Below are positions 61,961-64,000 of a stretch of 64,000 bases of DNA, piece by piece. Source of the DNA: Acidimicrobiales bacterium (GTDB taxonomy: Bacteria > Actinomycetota > Acidimicrobiia > Acidimicrobiales > Ilumatobacteraceae). Position 1 is the first letter of the stretch. The number at the start of each line of letters is the position of its first letter. The stretch spans positions 1 through 64,000 of the forward strand of contig JAURCL010000005.1 in assembly GCA_030828465.1 (NCBI GenBank), given 5' to 3'. The notes beneath the pieces were generated by a model. The model was not told the DNA's origin, made no database searches, and saw only the letters and a program-made list of their open reading frames with translations. The position numbers were made by a program, and so were the translations under genes.

Positions 61961-63129
61961 CGATGCTCTCCGAGCGCCAGCAGCTCTCCTACATCGCCTC
62001 CCAGGCAGCCGATGCCCGACTCAACGTCGAGCTTGAGACCGAGGGCATGACCCTCAACATCGGTCCGCAGCATCCGGCGACCCACGGCACCCTGCGCATC
62101 ATCGCCCGACTCGACGGCGAGCAGGTCGTGTGGGCGGAGCCGTCGGCGGGCTACATGCACCGTGGCTACGAGAAGTTGACCGAGGTGCGCACCTTCCCGC
62201 AGGTGACCACCCTCATCAACCGCATCGATTGGCTGGGGAGCTTCGCCAACGAGGTGCCGTTCATCCTCGCGGCTGAGAAGTTGATGGAGATCGAGGCCCC
62301 GCCGCGGGCCCAGCACATCCGCACCATCCTCTTCGAACTCTCGCGAATCGCGAACGTCGGCCTTTTCCTCGGCGATCTCGGTGTGCAGATGGGCGCGATC
62401 ACGCCGGTCTTCCTCGCCTTCCGTGATCGCGAATATGTGCTCAACCTGATCGAGGGGGCGACCGGCGGGCGGTTCCACCCCAACTTCGACCGGATCGGCG
62501 GACTGAAGGACGACCTCCCGCAGGGCTGGATCGACGAGACCCGACAGGTGATGAAGAAGCTGCGCGGCTTCTGCGACGAAATCGAGGATCTGCTCTTCGG
62601 CAACGAGATCTTCCAGAGCCGCACCCGTGGCATCGGGGTGATCCCCGCCGATGTCGCCCGCCAGTACGGACTCTCGGGAGCCAACCTCCGCGCCTCGGGC
62701 GTCGACTGGGATCTCCGTCGCGACCAGTCGTTGCCGATGGCCTGGGACAAGGTCGACTTCAAGGTCTGGACGCATCCCGACGGCGACTCGTGGGCGCGCT
62801 GCTGGGTGCGCCTCCAGGAGGTTCGCGAGTCGACGAAGATCGTCGATCAACTCCTCGACACCATGCCGGCCGGCCCGGTCATGGCCAAGGTGCCTCGCAT
62901 CATCAAGGTGCCTGAGGGCGAGGCATGGGTCTCGACGGAGAACCCGCTGGGTGAGATGGGCTACTACGTCGTCTCCAAGGGTGACCTCGGGCCGTTCCGC
63001 GTGAAGATCCGGTCGGCATCGTTCAACAACATCTCGATCACCCCGTGGCTGCTCAAGGGCGTGTATGTGCCCGACATCATCACGATCCTCGCGAGCCTCT
63101 ACTTCATTCTCGGAGACATCGACCGTTGA
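61957..63129 (+). CDS. nuoD: Complex I subunit D, second copy
   Basis: A 390-aa 49-kDa-type subunit. [15 protein letters not shown] opens the core at about residue 28, and [13 protein letters not shown] is the quinone-site loop. It ends [10 protein letters not shown]. It lacks the N-terminal extension of the first copy. The next gene is nuoH, so E, F and G are skipped at this position. Confidence 0.95.
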   Translation: MTMLSERQQLSYIASQAADARLNVELETEGMTLNIGPQHPATHGTLRIIARLDGEQVVWAEPSAGYMHRGYEKLTEVRTFPQVTTLINRIDWLGSFANEVPFILAAEKLMEIEAPPRAQHIRTILFELSRIANVGLFLGDLGVQMGAITPVFLAFRDREYVLNLIEGATGGRFHPNFDRIGGLKDDLPQGWIDETRQVMKKLRGFCDEIEDLLFGNEIFQSRTRGIGVIPADVARQYGLSGANLRASGVDWDLRRDQSLPMAWDKVDFKVWTHPDGDSWARCWVRLQEVRESTKIVDQLLDTMPAGPVMAKVPRIIKVPEGEAWVSTENPLGEMGYYVVSKGDLGPFRVKIRSASFNNISITPWLLKGVYVPDIITILASLYFILGDIDR

Positions 63130-64000
63130 TCGTCCAACTCGCCGTCGAGGTCCCCTACTGGGGACAGTCGCTCCTGCGCGTCCTTGGCGGGCTGGTGGCC
63201 GTGCTGTTGCCAGCGGGCACGATCGTCTACCTCTTCCTCTTCAAGATGATGTCGTTCATGCAGAGCCGCCTGGGACCAATGGAGGCCGGTCCGTTCGGCT
63301 CGATGCAGCTCTTCGCCGAGGTCGGCAAGTGGCTGCAGAAGGAGGACATCGTCCCGGAGAACGCCGACGCGCGCATCTACAAGATCGCCCCGATCATCGT
63401 CCTCGTCTCGACGTTCCTGCTGGTGGTCGTGATCCCGTTCGGGCCCGATGCCTGGTTCACGAATTTCTCGGCCGGTGTGTTCTACGCCCTCGCGATCGGC
63501 TCGGTGTCGGTCATCGGCATCCTTGTCGCCGGCTGGTCGAGCGCGAACAAGTACTCGCTCCTCGGCGGGCTCCGCGCCGCGGGTCAGCTGATCGCCTACG
63601 AGTTGCCGATGGTGCTCGCGGTTGTCGGCGTGGTGATCCAAGCCGGTTCGATGAACCTGCAGGACATCGTGATGGCTCAGAACACCGGTGAGATCTTTGG
63701 ATGGTCCGGCATCGGGTTCCCGTTCGTGCTCACCCAGTTTGTCGGGTTCCTCATCTTCATGATCGCCGTCCAGGCCGAGCTCACCCAGGCGCCGTTCGAT
63801 ATGCCGATCGCCGAGTCCGAGCTCGTGTCGGGGTACATGACCGAGTACTCCGGATTCCGGTTCCTCATGTTCTTCATCGGCGAGTTCGCGACGGCGGGCG
63901 TGTTCGCGCTCATCGCATCGGTGTTGTTCCTCGGTGGGTGGGGCATCCCCTTCTCGTGGTTCGGCTGGGAGACCATCGATCAGGTCGATAACTGGATGAA
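63126..64000 (+). CDS. nuoH: Complex I subunit H, second copy (cut by window end)
   Basis: The first 291 codons of a second NuoH, from TTG 63126 overlapping the nuoD2 stop. MQSRLGPMEAGPFGSMQ and KWLQKEDIVPE are the quinone-site loops, and PFDMPIAESELVSGYMTEYS is the acidic loop. The protein runs off the window. The TTG start is supported by the overlap and by the absence of a closer ATG. Confidence 0.93.
   Translation, partial: MIVQLAVEVPYWGQSLLRVLGGLVAVLLPAGTIVYLFLFKMMSFMQSRLGPMEAGPFGSMQLFAEVGKWLQKEDIVPENADARIYKIAPIIVLVSTFLLVVVIPFGPDAWFTNFSAGVFYALAIGSVSVIGILVAGWSSANKYSLLGGLRAAGQLIAYELPMVLAVVGVVIQAGSMNLQDIVMAQNTGEIFGWSGIGFPFVLTQFVGFLIFMIAVQAELTQAPFDMPIAESELVSGYMTEYSGFRFLMFFIGEFATAGVFALIASVLFLGGWGIPFSWFGWETIDQVDNWM

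Overview
The window is a high-G+C chromosomal segment with tightly packed, often overlapping genes. I read it as a member of the Actinomycetota, most plausibly Acidimicrobiia or a nearby deep lineage. Supporting signs are a SigR/RsrA pair of the mycothiol-responsive type, an actinobacterial Flp/Tad locus with a DUF4244 pilin-like gene, an LppM-like lipoprotein, ClpC, an FHA-bearing EccC-like ATPase, two complex I clusters and menaquinone-type side-chain enzymes. The class assignment is inference. No insertion sequence, prophage, CRISPR array or replication origin was seen.

Layout. 1-5.8 kb: the tail of a crotonase-family gene, a sigma/HTH-like gene, a divergent EccC/FtsK-like ATPase, an SDR and a membrane-anchored unknown. 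5.8-15.5 kb (mostly minus strand): a renalase-like flavoprotein, a phosphatase-fold protein lacking the catalytic Cys, tilS, a 50-aa membrane protein, rsrA-sigR, GDP-fucose synthase, a TetR regulator, tRNA-Thr(CGT), holB, tmk and topA. 15.6-19.6 kb (plus): FeS-type photolyase, rsgA, an acyl-CoA dehydrogenase. 19.6-23.5 kb (minus): a DUF952 gene and a compact Tad pilus operon. 23.5-33.5 kb: a 2-hydroxyacid dehydrogenase, a selenocysteine tRNA, a VOC protein, a housekeeping-type sigma factor, a Bax inhibitor-1 protein, several small unknowns, an epoxide hydrolase and clpC. 33.6-36.8 kb: polyprenyl diphosphate synthase, a geranylgeranyl-reductase-family flavoprotein and a membrane cytochrome c.

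37.2-57.5 kb is a single long plus-strand respiratory array. It begins with a b6-type quinol:cytochrome c oxidoreductase: a small membrane protein, a 2[4Fe-4S] ferredoxin, split cytochrome b6/subunit IV, Rieske protein and a di-heme cytochrome c, then an unknown membrane protein. It continues without a break into a complete 14-gene nuoA-N operon. After copCD and an aldehyde dehydrogenase, a second complex I cluster starts (A-B-C-D-H, with no E/F/G between D and H) and is cut by the window end.

Functionally, complex I passes electrons to menaquinone, and the isoprenoid synthase and reductase plausibly make and finish that quinone. The b6-type complex oxidises the quinol and passes electrons to membrane cytochromes c. 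The most unusual point is the cytochrome b. It is split as in chloroplast b6f, keeps the four heme-ligand histidines at b6 spacing, and keeps the Cys that in b6f anchors heme c_i. It also sits with a ferredoxin gene and shares a repeated N-terminal IPEHLL motif with the divergently encoded cytochrome c.
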